Positions 8,401-14,285 are shown, numbered from the stretch's first letter. The stretch: 38,421 nt of DNA from Corynebacterium senegalense (GCF_900411315.1 NZ_LS990888.1:1-38421), one strand, 5' to 3'. Notes: generated from the sequence alone by a model not told the origin. Numbers and translations are program-made.

Positions 8401-8608
8401 CAAATCCTCCCCCATCGTGAAGGTCGACGGAACCGCAGAAGAGCAGGCCTCTGCCTGGCAATCTCACGACATGGCCACGGCTCCCGAACGAATGTCTCCG
8501 CAGCAGCGACTGCAGGCACAACGCCGGCTGCATATGGACGCCCCGCGTCAGGATGTGCAGCCGCATGACCCCTCGCAGGTTCAAGATCGATCTTCCGAGC
8601 TGGAGTAG
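2495..8608 (+). CDS. Very large N-6 adenine methylase / SNF2-type helicase protein
   Basis: This 2037-codon frame belongs to the plasmid and phage 'N12-class methylase plus DEAD/SNF2 helicase' family. It starts MARRSRKRVTPNENQLSIFDL, a typical N-terminus. Residues ~30-217 are the out-of-frame reading of a second ORF (2571-3143). Homologous-looking sequence resumes at NPATSIGRNIRALEELVSIS. The methylase shows GPVLEPGCGKGTF (motif I) and GNVPF in place of NPPF. The helicase shows HVVGAGKTGS (Walker A, ~residue 1125), YLIVDEAHGYKN (DEAH box), FATGTPISNA (motif III) and QRNGRIVRQGNQN (motif VI). Coiled coils follow, and the tail carries SPQQRLQAQ, shared with four other plasmid proteins. The family is thought to act in DNA modification or anti-restriction; the substrate is unknown. 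Confidence 0.85.
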   Translation: MARRSRKRVTPNENQLSIFDLLGDTNDPSSGRGSDADGLRLGNDRGADRAALPADVPGVAGPRLGDRDGGDLRAEGQDRPVAGRPAARQHRRPVEAVGDGPDHGRVPGAADAGDRRTAGGTGRGGQSSLSGAARPGRVVEGPRSDLHQPGGDGRGAGTVGRRATSVQDAGGNAAGATPVSRPADPEQSRTPRLPRDRGESAGGAEVLGRADRRPPINPATSIGRNIRALEELVSISEDTDPAILTEAQRGLLTQWQSWGALADVFDERNDRYARERDYLQQLLSPRDYQSARRTVLSAFFTDADLTRAMWAALEHAGYRGGPVLEPGCGKGTFLSTAPEGTRAVGVELDPTTARIAALLNPGAQIRSEDFAATDLPDDTFTATIGNVPFAQYAPYDPVRNPHGLSLHNYVISKSVDLTKPGGYVAVVTSTGTADAKGSNSFGPRAELTDRADFITGVRLPSGKNGAFAANAGTEVTTDVLIFRVREDGQEPTERTEDFLTTTEVEVDGQTFRLNKFFAEHPENILGTLRATTGRYGAQLAIDADTTTALSEQVRTRLTADIGQAVNDGYGLTAGTTISETVSTTGLIDTARDEMEAVVGTLRYERDGETLTFEQKQNTAGTTQWVEVHPAKKYAEQWARLIDMRDTTTALLTACRDENTADIHALRDQLNAQYDAYVETHGPINLHEVQEPRKKSEAQVKKALAGLETKWRKENAIDDRPFEGELPVEVYDELLDQARQPSSTATVKRRHLEGALAADPFMNAVYALERYDEDTKTATKGPLFSTNPIRTVVQPDSADTLRDAVKMLTTSDTALTAANLADLLDGYDAAAVEDELQRDGLAFRDPQSPEEWIPRQRYLAGAVRTKLREAESISADDARFIPNMEALRAAQPERITEGITINLGATWIPKEIYIDFIAETFEIEQSKRSEIDVQNVGDSWSVALPKTWWQKTEVDTRFGLAAANADGEFNFRSRDRRMQGLSHHGVAHRGRSSVVFPAGDALVHAMNSSSPRLNYSLEAREKLEVPDPEKKTVLYPEATQAAGRKSRELFERFSSWANEDPARHEKLIEAYNDQFNNVVAPVYDGSELQFPGMSEGYTPYPYQRDAVERMINEPGVLLNHVVGAGKTGSMVMGAMELKRLGKVRKPALVVPNHLVEQIAREANQWYPGARVLSGASAIGGGDGRQLFAAQAATNDWDLVVIPESVFTKLSVSPEIEADYLQNKIADLRRDLEALEESSGDHSRTVKDIEDSLSKMQVAHEKKLAQVGTDTGITFDQTGIDYLIVDEAHGYKNLARVSPNPELADSGAAKATDMDMKIDWLRSHKRPGAPVVTFATGTPISNAIAELWVMQHYLRPDLLEEAGISGVNAWANNFTEAVTALDFSSGGRITEKTKIARYVNVREITLMNSPFMDFVDRSQIPVNLPSLPNGEPTVITFDPGQEVKDLSRDLMWREEQLRLVESFVDNPLKLINDGKKATLDPRLANLDHDPEVGRLKTVADTIAEEWRANRDNVYLDQFGAQSPNRGGLQIVFCDRGVPSSDPNKFTVYEALREELVARGMEKSRIRFIHEWDDRKLQLFDDCNNGHVDVIVGNTPKLSTGANIQARAVALHHLDVPWRPADMEQRNGRIVRQGNQNTAVRIYEYISAGTADGHSWSLIKAKHDFIQQIYRGALEHNELAVEDNDDDVLARNKSLATGNPDFAKEIALKREVDELQSKKTEHTAQKESAEFYLRYNRQELPRLQQRKETLEQLVPTAKTWLEADSGEKTWTFGGVAYTDRKEATEAMTAQLAAVSRSRSTEKQPIGEIGGVVLYAHYSFEHSGLFISSPAGQHPKPIPDNLIRDEQVRTAEENANLPQSRSGFLTRMESSVNAVVNAHARAEEDIEKVRREINRLETGDDLGEFPEQDELEQKTSDLHTVQERLRKFNNSDGEKRARREYMQRLASKGRSPGYSLELNPTKSMLAAGITYHPKSSPIVKVDGTAEEQASAWQSHDMATAPERMSPQQRLQAQRRLHMDAPRQDVQPHDPSQVQDRSSELE
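2571..3143 (+). CDS. Unknown 190-residue protein nested inside the methylase-helicase gene
   Basis: The frame is +1 relative to the enclosing gene and starts with ATG six bases after an AGGAG ribosome site. It reads as a normal soluble protein: an acidic N-terminal half (EQIEQLYQQMCQAWQDRASE) and a Trp/Pro-rich middle (DPDGWWKDPDQIYTSREATD). Its bias is G-ending (GCG, ACG, CTG, GAG), unlike the C-ending codons of the surrounding gene. The enclosing frame over this stretch is only Arg/Gly-rich shadow sequence. The ORF with its stop is exactly 191 codons, so it does not disturb the outer frame. Removing it would join GDTN to PATSIG smoothly. I do not recognise the family. It is probably a foreign ORF inserted into a linker. 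Confidence 0.7.
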   Translation: MIHRADVEATLTAYDSETTEEQIEQLYQQMCQAWQDRASEIETEAIYALKDKTGQWPDGPQRGSIVAQSKQLATDQIMGEYLEPLTQEIVARQAEQDEEDSPHFQALRDPDGWWKDPDQIYTSREATDAVRELWGDEPPRFRMLAGTLLERRLFLGLPIPNSPAHPDYLEIEAKARAAQKYWDERIAARR

Positions 8609-8629
8609 CCCACCATGACCCCGCCGCGC

Positions 8630-8724
8630 CGTATTGCCGCACCTACAGGTCGCCGTATGCCCGGGCCGCAACCCAGCGCATATCCGTACATACGGTTGTG
8701 CGCATTTACGGCACTACGGCTCGC
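8630..8724. repeat. Third 8-bp-phased CGTATNGC-like array, upstream of the sigma-factor operon
   Basis: One run starts at 8630, 8638, 8646, 8654 and 8662 (CGTATTGC, CGCACCTA, CAGGTCGC, CGTATGCC, CGGGCCGC). After a one-base phase slip, a second run starts at 8677, 8685, 8693, 8701, 8709 and 8717 (CGCATATC, CGTACATA, CGGTTGTG, CGCATTTA, CGGCACTA, CGGCTCGC). The units are more degenerate than in the par arrays. It may be a third centromere-like cluster, or an operator through which the ParB-like protein controls the next operon. Confidence 0.55.
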
Positions 8725-8755
8725 AAGCGTTTACGTTGAGGCGCCGCGAGGGAAC

Positions 8756-8785
8756 TTGAAGCGTAGGCACGCAGTCGAATACAGA
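8756..8785 (+). promoter_or_regulatory. Possible promoter of the sigma-factor operon
   Basis: TTGAAG (8756-8761), an 18-base spacer and TACAGA (8780-8785) stand about 40 bases upstream of the first gene, just past the third 8-bp repeat array. The match is moderate. Confidence 0.35.
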
Positions 8786-8822
8786 AAACCGACACTCCAC
8801 TAGCAGAAAGGAAATGCGGCAC

Positions 8823-9389
8823 GTGGGAAAGAACGAAGTCACCATCGGGCAGCTCGCACGACTTGTCGACCGACTGGAGGACGGGCACTGGGGCATCATC
8901 GCCCGTAGCGTCTACCTCGATCTCCTTGCGGGATACGCATACCTCTACAACGAACATGTAGCGGAGGCACCCGCTTGGACCCAGCCACTGCCTTGGGAAA
9001 GTAAGGCGGTGCACGAGATCATCTCCCTCATGCCCACGCCGCAAGGATCCCGATCGTTTGAGCATTGCCTCACGGAAGTCAAGAGCACGACACAGCTCCT
9101 CCTCGCCCAGGAACTGGGGCTGCCGCAAAACCCCGATGATTACGGGACCCGGATCCTGCCCTTTGAAGAAGTCGAGGCCGTAGAAGCCTTCCTGGTCTCA
9201 GATTTCACTGAGGGGATCACCCGAGCAACAGCCGAGTATGCCGTCGCACTTTGCCAGTGGAATGACGCTAGCACCGCGCTGAGTGTCATCCGCCGGAAAA
9301 CTGGTGAAAACCATTCTGAACTACCCGCCCCCACCATGCCCGAGAGCCTTATATCCATGATTCAGCAGGTACGAGATGATGAATCCTAA
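8823..9389 (+). CDS. Unknown soluble protein preceding the sigma factor
   Basis: I place the start at GTG 8823, ten bases after AGAAAGGA; ATG at 8814 sits almost on the ribosome site and would add three residues. The 188-residue product is acidic and helical, with no signal peptide or membrane segment. Features include an N-terminal KNEVTIGQLARLVDRLEDGH and a C-terminal ATAEYAVALCQWNDASTALS. It overlaps the sigma-factor gene by 14 bases, so the two are co-translated. A regulatory partner such as an anti-sigma or accessory factor is possible but not shown. I do not recognise the family. Confidence 0.7.
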   Translation: MGKNEVTIGQLARLVDRLEDGHWGIIARSVYLDLLAGYAYLYNEHVAEAPAWTQPLPWESKAVHEIISLMPTPQGSRSFEHCLTEVKSTTQLLLAQELGLPQNPDDYGTRILPFEEVEAVEAFLVSDFTEGITRATAEYAVALCQWNDASTALSVIRRKTGENHSELPAPTMPESLISMIQQVRDDES

Positions 9390-10509
9390 CGACGCTTCAT
9401 TGGCGGAACTCATCGCCGCCCTCGCCGATGCCGGGGCTGTCTCCCAGGTCTCTGCCGTCCTCCTGGCGCGAGAACAGCGCACAGTCCACAGAGTGTTAGA
9501 GAACCGCCCCGTCGACGAGACCACATCATACGCAGCACGTTTGCGGGACACGCTCGCGGAGATCGTGGACGCGGAACTCCAGAACGAGTACACAAAACGC
9601 AGCCGAAGCTACTTTACGGCCGAGGGGGAGGCGTCCAAACGTCTCCCTGGTGCCATTAGGTCCCTGCCCTATGCGTCGCAAATGTTGCTCGAGCAACACC
9701 GCAACGGGAAGTCCCTAGTGGAGTTAGCTGCCAGTCGTGGGCAGACGTACCGCGAAACACGGCACGCATTGCGCAACGTGTGGAAATCGCTTGATCCTGT
9801 CTTAGTCGAAGATCCTGACCAAGATAATCTTGAGCGGTTCCTGGAAACTGGAAATACCTCCTACATAAGCCCCATCTACAATCGCAATAAGCTCCCCGTC
9901 ACGGGTCTGCTCGTCAAGCGCAACCTTGCGCGCGACCAGAGTGAAGCAGACGAGCTCTATTCCGAAACATGGACGCGCGCATTTAGACGCCTGGAGAACT
10001 TTAGGGGCGAAGCAAAATTCTCCACGTGGCTCACCCAAATCGCTATCAACGCGGCAATTGATGCCAAAAAGGCCGAGAAAAGGTACTCAGAAAGGACACT
10101 TAACCTAGAAAACGCTGCAGATGAGTATCAGAACCTTTTCGTTGAAGAAGATCGCTCCAGTGACCTCCTTGAAGCCTCCTCGCTGTACACCGAGCTGACT
10201 AAGGGGCTAAACGACCTTCAGATCCGCATCATTTCCGGTCGCCTCGCAGGTAAAACAGTTGCCGAGATGGCGCAGGAAAATGGCGTAGCCGAAGGCACGA
10301 TCAAATCCTCGCTATCGCGGGCCCGCGAAGTAGCCAGGAAAAATCATGAGGCGCTCTACAGTGAAGCCCCGAGTCCAGACGAACCCGCCCTTGAAGGCTT
10401 GAGCGCAGCCGAGCGACTTAACCTGCAAAGAAAAACCCCAGGGCAGCGTCCTCCCGCCGATTCGCTGCCGACGCCTGCCGAGCAACAGCAGGACACCCCG
10501 ACCCTTTAG
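9376..10509 (+). CDS. Plasmid-borne sigma-70-family (ECF-like) sigma factor
   Basis: The 377-residue protein contains a sigma region 2 at ~190-240 (EADELYSETWTRAFRRLENF, then STWLTQIAINAAIDAKK). A region 4 helix-turn-helix lies at ~275-325 (LQIRIISGRLAGKTVAEMAQ, then EGTIKSSLSRAREVARK). Residues ~95-140 (LPYASQMLLEQHRNGKSLVE, ending in RETRHALRNVWKSL) look like a second, N-terminal region-4-type HTH, an unusual layout. It presumably redirects RNA polymerase to plasmid or host promoters. The tail holds SAAERLNLQ 35 residues from the end, as in the relaxase. It overlaps the preceding gene, and the glutaredoxin-like gene follows. ATG 9376 and 9379 are equivalent starts. Confidence 0.85.
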   Translation: MMNPNDASLAELIAALADAGAVSQVSAVLLAREQRTVHRVLENRPVDETTSYAARLRDTLAEIVDAELQNEYTKRSRSYFTAEGEASKRLPGAIRSLPYASQMLLEQHRNGKSLVELAASRGQTYRETRHALRNVWKSLDPVLVEDPDQDNLERFLETGNTSYISPIYNRNKLPVTGLLVKRNLARDQSEADELYSETWTRAFRRLENFRGEAKFSTWLTQIAINAAIDAKKAEKRYSERTLNLENAADEYQNLFVEEDRSSDLLEASSLYTELTKGLNDLQIRIISGRLAGKTVAEMAQENGVAEGTIKSSLSRAREVARKNHEALYSEAPSPDEPALEGLSAAERLNLQRKTPGQRPPADSLPTPAEQQQDTPTL

Positions 10510-10597
10510 CGTCGATGGGCCCCTGTACCCATTGCCCGCTCGACGTGCCATAGGACACACTGACCACAAAAGGAAGTGGAGAGAGGGGAGAGGTCCA

Positions 10598-10981
10598 TTG
10601 ATCGTCTACAGCGCTCCAGGGTGCTCACAATGCCGGCTGACAATCCGATGGCTTGACGACCACGGCCGAGAATACGAGAAACGCGATGCGGCCCAGCACC
10701 GGGAGGACCTTCTGGCACTGGGGCACACATCTGCCCCCGTCGTCGTCTTGGATACGGGGGAGTCCTTTTCGGGGTTTCGCCCCGATCGTTTGGCCCAGAT
10801 AGGCGCCAACGAGACCGCGCCGTCAGGCCCACCTCCTCAATCAGTCGAGGACATGACACCCGCTGCACGAATTCAGCTCCAGCAACAAATCAGCCCACGA
10901 AGCCAAACAGCCGGCCTCGAGAGCGAACAAAACGCCACTCTGAACGCCGCGGAGGAATCCACCCGTGAGGCCGTGGTCTAG
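10598..10981 (+). CDS. Glutaredoxin/NrdH-like redoxin with a plasmid-specific C-terminal tail
   Basis: From TTG at 10598, preceded by GGGGAGAGG, the protein is 127 residues. It begins MIVYSAPGCSQCRLTIRWLD, with the redox CxxC as CSQC near residues 9-12. TSAPVVVLDTGESFSGFRPD supplies the cis-Pro strand and glutathione/thioredoxin-binding part of the fold. These match NrdH and mycoredoxin-type proteins, which reduce disulfides in the cytoplasm. An upstream TTG at 10532 is in frame but lacks a ribosome site. After the fold comes a ~45-residue extension with TPAARIQLQ, shared with four other plasmid proteins. It is the third gene downstream of the 8.6-kb repeat array. The physiological target is unknown. 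Confidence 0.8.
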   Translation: MIVYSAPGCSQCRLTIRWLDDHGREYEKRDAAQHREDLLALGHTSAPVVVLDTGESFSGFRPDRLAQIGANETAPSGPPPQSVEDMTPAARIQLQQQISPRSQTAGLESEQNATLNAAEESTREAVV

Positions 10982-11050
10982 CCCCGGCAAGACGCACCGC
11001 CTCACCACGGCCGCACTGAATCACACCGACGTGATTTAATGGTCCACAGA

Positions 11051-11095
11051 TAGGAAAAACCCTCCCCACGAGTTAGCCGCTCGTTGTGGGGAGGG
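11051..11095 (-). terminator. Minus-strand terminator in front of repA
   Basis: CCCTCCCCAC (11060-11069) pairs with GTGGGGAGGG (11086-11095), extended by GAG/CTC with a small bulge. Only on the minus strand does a T run follow (GTTTTTCC, 11059-11052). No minus-strand protein gene lies upstream, so it may end an antisense RNA from the repA leader. It could also act as a bidirectional end for the operon stopping at 10981. Confidence 0.55.
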
Positions 11096-11200
11096 CGTAC
11101 CGGAAACCAGTAAAAGTGCGACCCGGTGACGTGTCTCAACACTACCGAGAAAATGTGTTGCTGTCACGTCGCCGAGCCCGCATCGGAAAGGACAAGCAGC

Positions 11201-12157
11201 ATGACCACCGAGAACCACCCCGACAACGACTTCGGCCTGGACGAGGCTGCAATCCTCAAAGAGGTCGAGTTCATTGAAGCAGCGGGGGTGACCGAGCCCT
11301 ACGCTTTCACAAGCTCGCTATTCACCAAGGCCACCTTCCCGCACAGCGTGCGAGGCGCTCGGGAGGGCACGCTCGTCCTCCACAACGGAAACATGACCGT
11401 AATGATGGTCAGCGCCACAGGTGACGAATTGCCCTACGGACATGTTGTACGCCTGATTCTGTTCTGGCTCACCCGCGAAGCCTGCAAGCGCAACGCCGAG
11501 ATGGACATCGACGAAGCGCGCATCATCCCCCTCGGGGGCAGCATTCAGCGCATTTTGCGGGAAATGGGGATTATCAAGCCGGGTCAGCGCGCGGGCAAGA
11601 GCCAGTACGCCGCGTTCTCCAAGCAACTAACCCGTCTGGCCCACACGACAATCACCGTCCGGCACAACTCCCGCACTAATACCGGCCACGGGCGTGACAC
11701 GACAGCCACGCTTATTGCCGAGGAAAGCTTTTTTTGGTGGGAAGATGCTGACGTGTCCGGAAACCTCGCCAAAGGTTCGTACATCGTCCTAACGCGCAAG
11801 TTCTTTGAGTCGCTCGTAAACCATGCCGTTCCACTTTCCTCGGTGCATATCGCCAAGTTCTACAATTCCTGCCTAGCCCTTGATCTCTACGGGTGGGCCG
11901 CCCACCGCATCTACACCCACAGCGGAACTACCCGCGTGACATGGGAGCAACTAAAAGGCCAGATCGGCACAGGCTACCCAGACTCCCTACAAGGTATGCG
12001 CGACTTTCGGAGAAAAGCGCGCGGAGCCATCGCCCGTATCGCGGAGGCGTGGCCAGAGTCAGGCATAAGTGAATGGCCGGGTGGAGTGATCCTCACCGGC
12101 AAGATCACGCCCGTCGACCCGAAGATCGTTCCGCCTCACCGCGGCCCGCAGTTTTAA
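11201..12157 (+). CDS. repA: Plasmid replication initiator RepA (RepA_C family)
   Basis: The ATG at 11201 follows GAAAGGA, giving 318 residues; an upstream GTG-type extension has no ribosome site. The central part resembles the plasmid RepA family (Pfam RepA_C) of actinobacteria and proteobacteria: LPYGHVVRLILFWLTREACK, IPLGGSIQRILREMGI, and YAAFSKQLTRLAHTTITVRH. The C-terminal half carries VTWEQLKGQIGTGYPDSLQG, a winged-helix-like DNA-binding segment. It should bind the six 22-bp iterons that begin 81 bases downstream and open the origin for DnaB loading. A strong terminator follows at 12172. This is the best-supported replication initiator on the plasmid. Confidence 0.85.
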   Translation: MTTENHPDNDFGLDEAAILKEVEFIEAAGVTEPYAFTSSLFTKATFPHSVRGAREGTLVLHNGNMTVMMVSATGDELPYGHVVRLILFWLTREACKRNAEMDIDEARIIPLGGSIQRILREMGIIKPGQRAGKSQYAAFSKQLTRLAHTTITVRHNSRTNTGHGRDTTATLIAEESFFWWEDADVSGNLAKGSYIVLTRKFFESLVNHAVPLSSVHIAKFYNSCLALDLYGWAAHRIYTHSGTTRVTWEQLKGQIGTGYPDSLQGMRDFRRKARGAIARIAEAWPESGISEWPGGVILTGKITPVDPKIVPPHRGPQF

Positions 12158-12171
12158 GCCCAGAGACACCC

Positions 12172-12207
12172 ACATCCACCGAGCCGGCCTCGGTGGATGT
12201 TTTAGTT
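12172..12207 (+). terminator. Terminator after repA
   Basis: ACATCCACCGAG (12172-12183) pairs perfectly over 12 bp with CTCGGTGGATGT (12189-12200) around a 5-base loop and is followed by TTTAGTT. It separates repA transcription from the iterons. Confidence 0.8.
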
Positions 12208-12238
12208 ATCCAGGAGCTTCTGCCCCGGCCGATCACCA

Positions 12239-12370
12239 TTCGTACATTGAGTCACGCTAGTTCGTACATTGAGTCACGCTAGTTCGTACATTGAGTCACG
12301 CTAGTTCGTACATTGAGTCACGCTAGTTCGTACATTGAGTCACGCTAGTTCGTACATTGAGTCACGCTAT
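12239..12370 (+). repeat. Iterons of the replication origin, six 22-bp direct repeats
   Basis: Six head-to-tail copies start at 12239, 12261, 12283, 12305, 12327 and 12349. Each reads TTCGTACATT followed by GAGTCACGCTAG. The copies are identical except that the last base of the final copy is T instead of G. Two DNA turns per unit, the nearby repA and the AT-rich tract on the far side are diagnostic of an iteron-controlled origin. Confidence 0.93.
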
Positions 12371-12465
12371 ATCTGCCATAAAGGCAGGTTAAACGGCAAA
12401 AATGGAGTTCACCCTATAAAACCTTTTAAATCCTCTATACCTTTAACACTCCTCTAGGTATGCCG
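12371..12465. other. AT-rich unwinding region of oriV
   Basis: Directly after the iterons, the sequence is distinctly AT-rich in an otherwise GC-rich plasmid (for example ACCCTATAAAACCTTTTAAA near 12411-12430). This is the expected melting site of an iteron origin. I could not identify a certain DnaA box. Confidence 0.65.
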
Positions 12466-12791
12466 CTGGAACCGAGCTATTCACGGGAACCCACCCTCCG
12501 AAACTCCCGCCTCGCTACGCTCGTTGGGCTACCGCGCGAATCGAAGATTCGCTTGCTTTCAAAAGAACAAACAAGGAGGGGGAGGGGTGCGGCGGCACGT
12601 GGCGTGAGCGGGAATGGCTGCGGTCCGTGGAGGTTGCGGCGTGGGTTGCGGAGTGGAGGGGAGATTTATAGACCTGCCGCAACTTTCGGCCGGGGCCGGC
12701 CAGGAGGGTGGAGAAGATCGGCGCGTTCAGCGCGCGGTGTGCCATGTCCTTCCAAGGAGGAGCCGCGATCCCGGCCGGGGGCGGTACTTCT
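12466..12791. other. Non-coding stretch between origin and res-like site
   Basis: The frames open here have atypical Arg-rich compositions and no ribosome sites, so I call no gene. A small perfect hairpin GCGAATC-GAA-GATTCGC lies at 12536-12552, and GC-rich runs follow. It may hold single-strand initiation or origin-accessory signals, but nothing decisive is visible. Confidence 0.45.
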
Positions 12792-12912
12792 CGTGTGTCA
12801 CTTGGGTACACCCTCGTGCGACACGGCTGGCCGGGCGGTTTCTCCTGTGTCAGCATGTCCTATTTGCAATTCTGCTACACTTTCGCAGTGAGGTTAATGA
12901 CTTCATGACACA
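12792..12912. other. res-like recombination site upstream of the resolvase gene
   Basis: An inverted pair, CGTGTGTCAC (12792-12801) and GTGCGACACG (12816-12825), forms a 34-bp dyad of the size of a resolvase subsite. Further TGTGTCA (12846-12852) and TGACACAC (around 12906-12913) half sites follow before the gene. Several dyads just upstream of a serine resolvase gene is the usual res layout. The crossover point is not assigned. Confidence 0.5.
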
Positions 12913-12927
12913 CAGAAGGGAGTTGCG

Positions 12928-13497
12928 GTGGCGGGCCAAACCGTTTCGTACATTCGTGTCTCATCCGTTGACCAAAACCCATCGCGGCAGAGAGAGGCTG
13001 TGGGGGCCACCGACAAAGAGTTTCTTGATAAGCAGTCGGCCAAAAGTCGAGCCGCTCGCCCAGGGCTCGACGCCTGTGTCAGTTATCTGCGCGCCGACGA
13101 CGTTCTCAAAGTGGCTTCCATCGACCGCCTAGCCCGATCGTTAGTCGATCTCCGCAACATCATCGACGAGATCGTCTCGAAAGGCGCCACGGTGCGCTTC
13201 CTCAAGGAAGGTCTCACCTTCGCCCCGGGGAATACAGACGCGCGCGCAACTTTTCTGTTGGGGATCCTTGGAAGCTTCGCCGAGTTTGAGAGAGAGCTGA
13301 TCCGCGAACGCCAGGCGGAAGGAATCGCGCTCGCAAAGAAGGCGGGCAAGTACAAAGGCCGCAAGCGGATTCTTTCGCCCGAACAAGTCCGAGACGTTCG
13401 AGCCCGCGCCGCCGCCGGAGAATCGAAAAGTGCCTTGGCTACAGAACATCACGTCAGTCGCTCGACCATCTACCGTTGCCTTGAGGAGCCCCAATGA
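12928..13497 (+). CDS. Serine recombinase (resolvase), probable multimer resolution
   Basis: The 189-residue protein is a compact serine resolvase/invertase. It has YIRVSSVDQNPSRQ (the catalytic serine in the RVSS motif, ~residue 12), the regulatory VLKVASIDRLARSLVDLRNI core with its catalytic arginines, and an E-helix FLLGILGSFAEFERELIRER. A C-terminal HTH follows (SPEQVRDVRARAAAGESKSA, then HHVSRSTIYRCL). GTG at 12928 follows AGAAGGGAG. With a res-like site upstream, it most likely resolves plasmid multimers. Transposon resolvase is the alternative, but no transposase or terminal repeats are present. Its stop overlaps the next ATG (ATGA). Confidence 0.92.
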   Translation: MAGQTVSYIRVSSVDQNPSRQREAVGATDKEFLDKQSAKSRAARPGLDACVSYLRADDVLKVASIDRLARSLVDLRNIIDEIVSKGATVRFLKEGLTFAPGNTDARATFLLGILGSFAEFERELIRERQAEGIALAKKAGKYKGRKRILSPEQVRDVRARAAAGESKSALATEHHVSRSTIYRCLEEPQ

Positions 13498-13955
13498 GCC
13501 TGTTTACTGCCGTCCTTTTGCTCGGAATTCTCGGAATCATCAGAACTCGGGTTCGCCGGAATGGACTCGTTGCCGGCCTCGTATTCAGTTTCTTTCCGGT
13601 CGCACTTTTTCTCGCTGCGGTCCTCTTCCTGGGCGCTGCAGGAATCTTTTTCAACCAGGCCGCGTACAACTTCAGTGACGAAGGGGAGAAGGCTCAACAG
13701 GCGTGGCGCCAGGAGCAAATTGACTCAACTGGCATCGATCCCTGCGCAGGTCTGTATGCCGCAGAACGCGGGCGCCGCCAGACGCAGGAGCGCGTCGACA
13801 GCGGCGTTATTGGCAACGGCGAGCTCCTGTCGGAGGCGCTCAGTAACAGCCCATACGCGGACATGTCGTGGGAGGAACGGGAGGCCGCACTCGCGCGGGA
13901 CGCCGAGCTGAGCGAGAAGTGCCCGCCCCTTGACTACATCGAATCGCAGCAATAG
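13494..13955 (+). CDS. Small two-helix membrane protein of unknown function
   Basis: The start overlaps the resolvase stop as ATGA, so it is translationally coupled. The 153-residue protein opens with a hydrophobic helix (SLFTAVLLLGILGII), a basic loop RTRVRRNG, and a second hydrophobic stretch (VFSFFPVALFLAAVLFLGAA). A hydrophilic domain of about 95 residues with two cysteines follows (DPCAGLY and EKCPPLDY), probably outside the cell, where they could form a disulfide. I do not recognise the family. Entry exclusion or mating-pair modulation would fit a small membrane protein on a conjugative plasmid, but the sequence does not prove it. Confidence 0.7.
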   Translation: MSLFTAVLLLGILGIIRTRVRRNGLVAGLVFSFFPVALFLAAVLFLGAAGIFFNQAAYNFSDEGEKAQQAWRQEQIDSTGIDPCAGLYAAERGRRQTQERVDSGVIGNGELLSEALSNSPYADMSWEEREAALARDAELSEKCPPLDYIESQQ

Positions 13956-13988
13956 ATACACAGGTAGATCGGCAGAAGGGAACCCGCA

Positions 13989-14285
13989 ATGACGACCACG
14001 ATTCAGGGCAGGATCTACGGCTCGGCCGTAGTCGATGACTCTACGTGCCCAACGAGTGTGAAGGTGCGCATCTTCGCTAAAGACCCCGACAACCCTCGAT
14101 GGCTGCTCGACGCGCACGCTTACGCTGACGGACCGCTGGCGCAAAGAATTGCTACCGAATGCGACCACGGCACCATGATCACCGCCACTGGGGTGCTGAC
14201 GCGTACCACACCCTTGCCGGAAGATGAGGCCGCCGGAAACACGGCGGCTTCACTGGCACTCACCGACGCGACATTGACGCCATGA
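13989..14285 (+). CDS. Small OB-fold-like (SSB/PriB-like) protein
   Basis: The 98-residue protein is predicted to be mainly beta strands: TIQGRIYGSAVVDDS, SVKVRIFAKDP and RWLLDAHAYADGPLAQRIAT, then GTMITATGVLTRTT. This spacing recalls the short OB folds of single-strand DNA-binding proteins. It lacks the acidic SSB tail. GAAGGGAA precedes the ATG. Its stop overlaps the ATG of the DnaB N-terminal-domain gene (ATGA), which suggests the two work together in plasmid replication or in handling transferred single strands. The fold assignment is by eye and uncertain. Confidence 0.6.
   Translation: MTTTIQGRIYGSAVVDDSTCPTSVKVRIFAKDPDNPRWLLDAHAYADGPLAQRIATECDHGTMITATGVLTRTTPLPEDEAAGNTAASLALTDATLTP

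Noticed and set aside
12239..12370. CRISPR array
   Set aside because: The 22-bp repeats are directly abutting with no spacers; they are iterons.
12460..12891. A 143-codon plus-strand frame between origin and resolvase
   Set aside because: It is Arg/Gly-rich and Cys-containing with no recognisable domain or ribosome site, and it overlaps origin and res-like signals.
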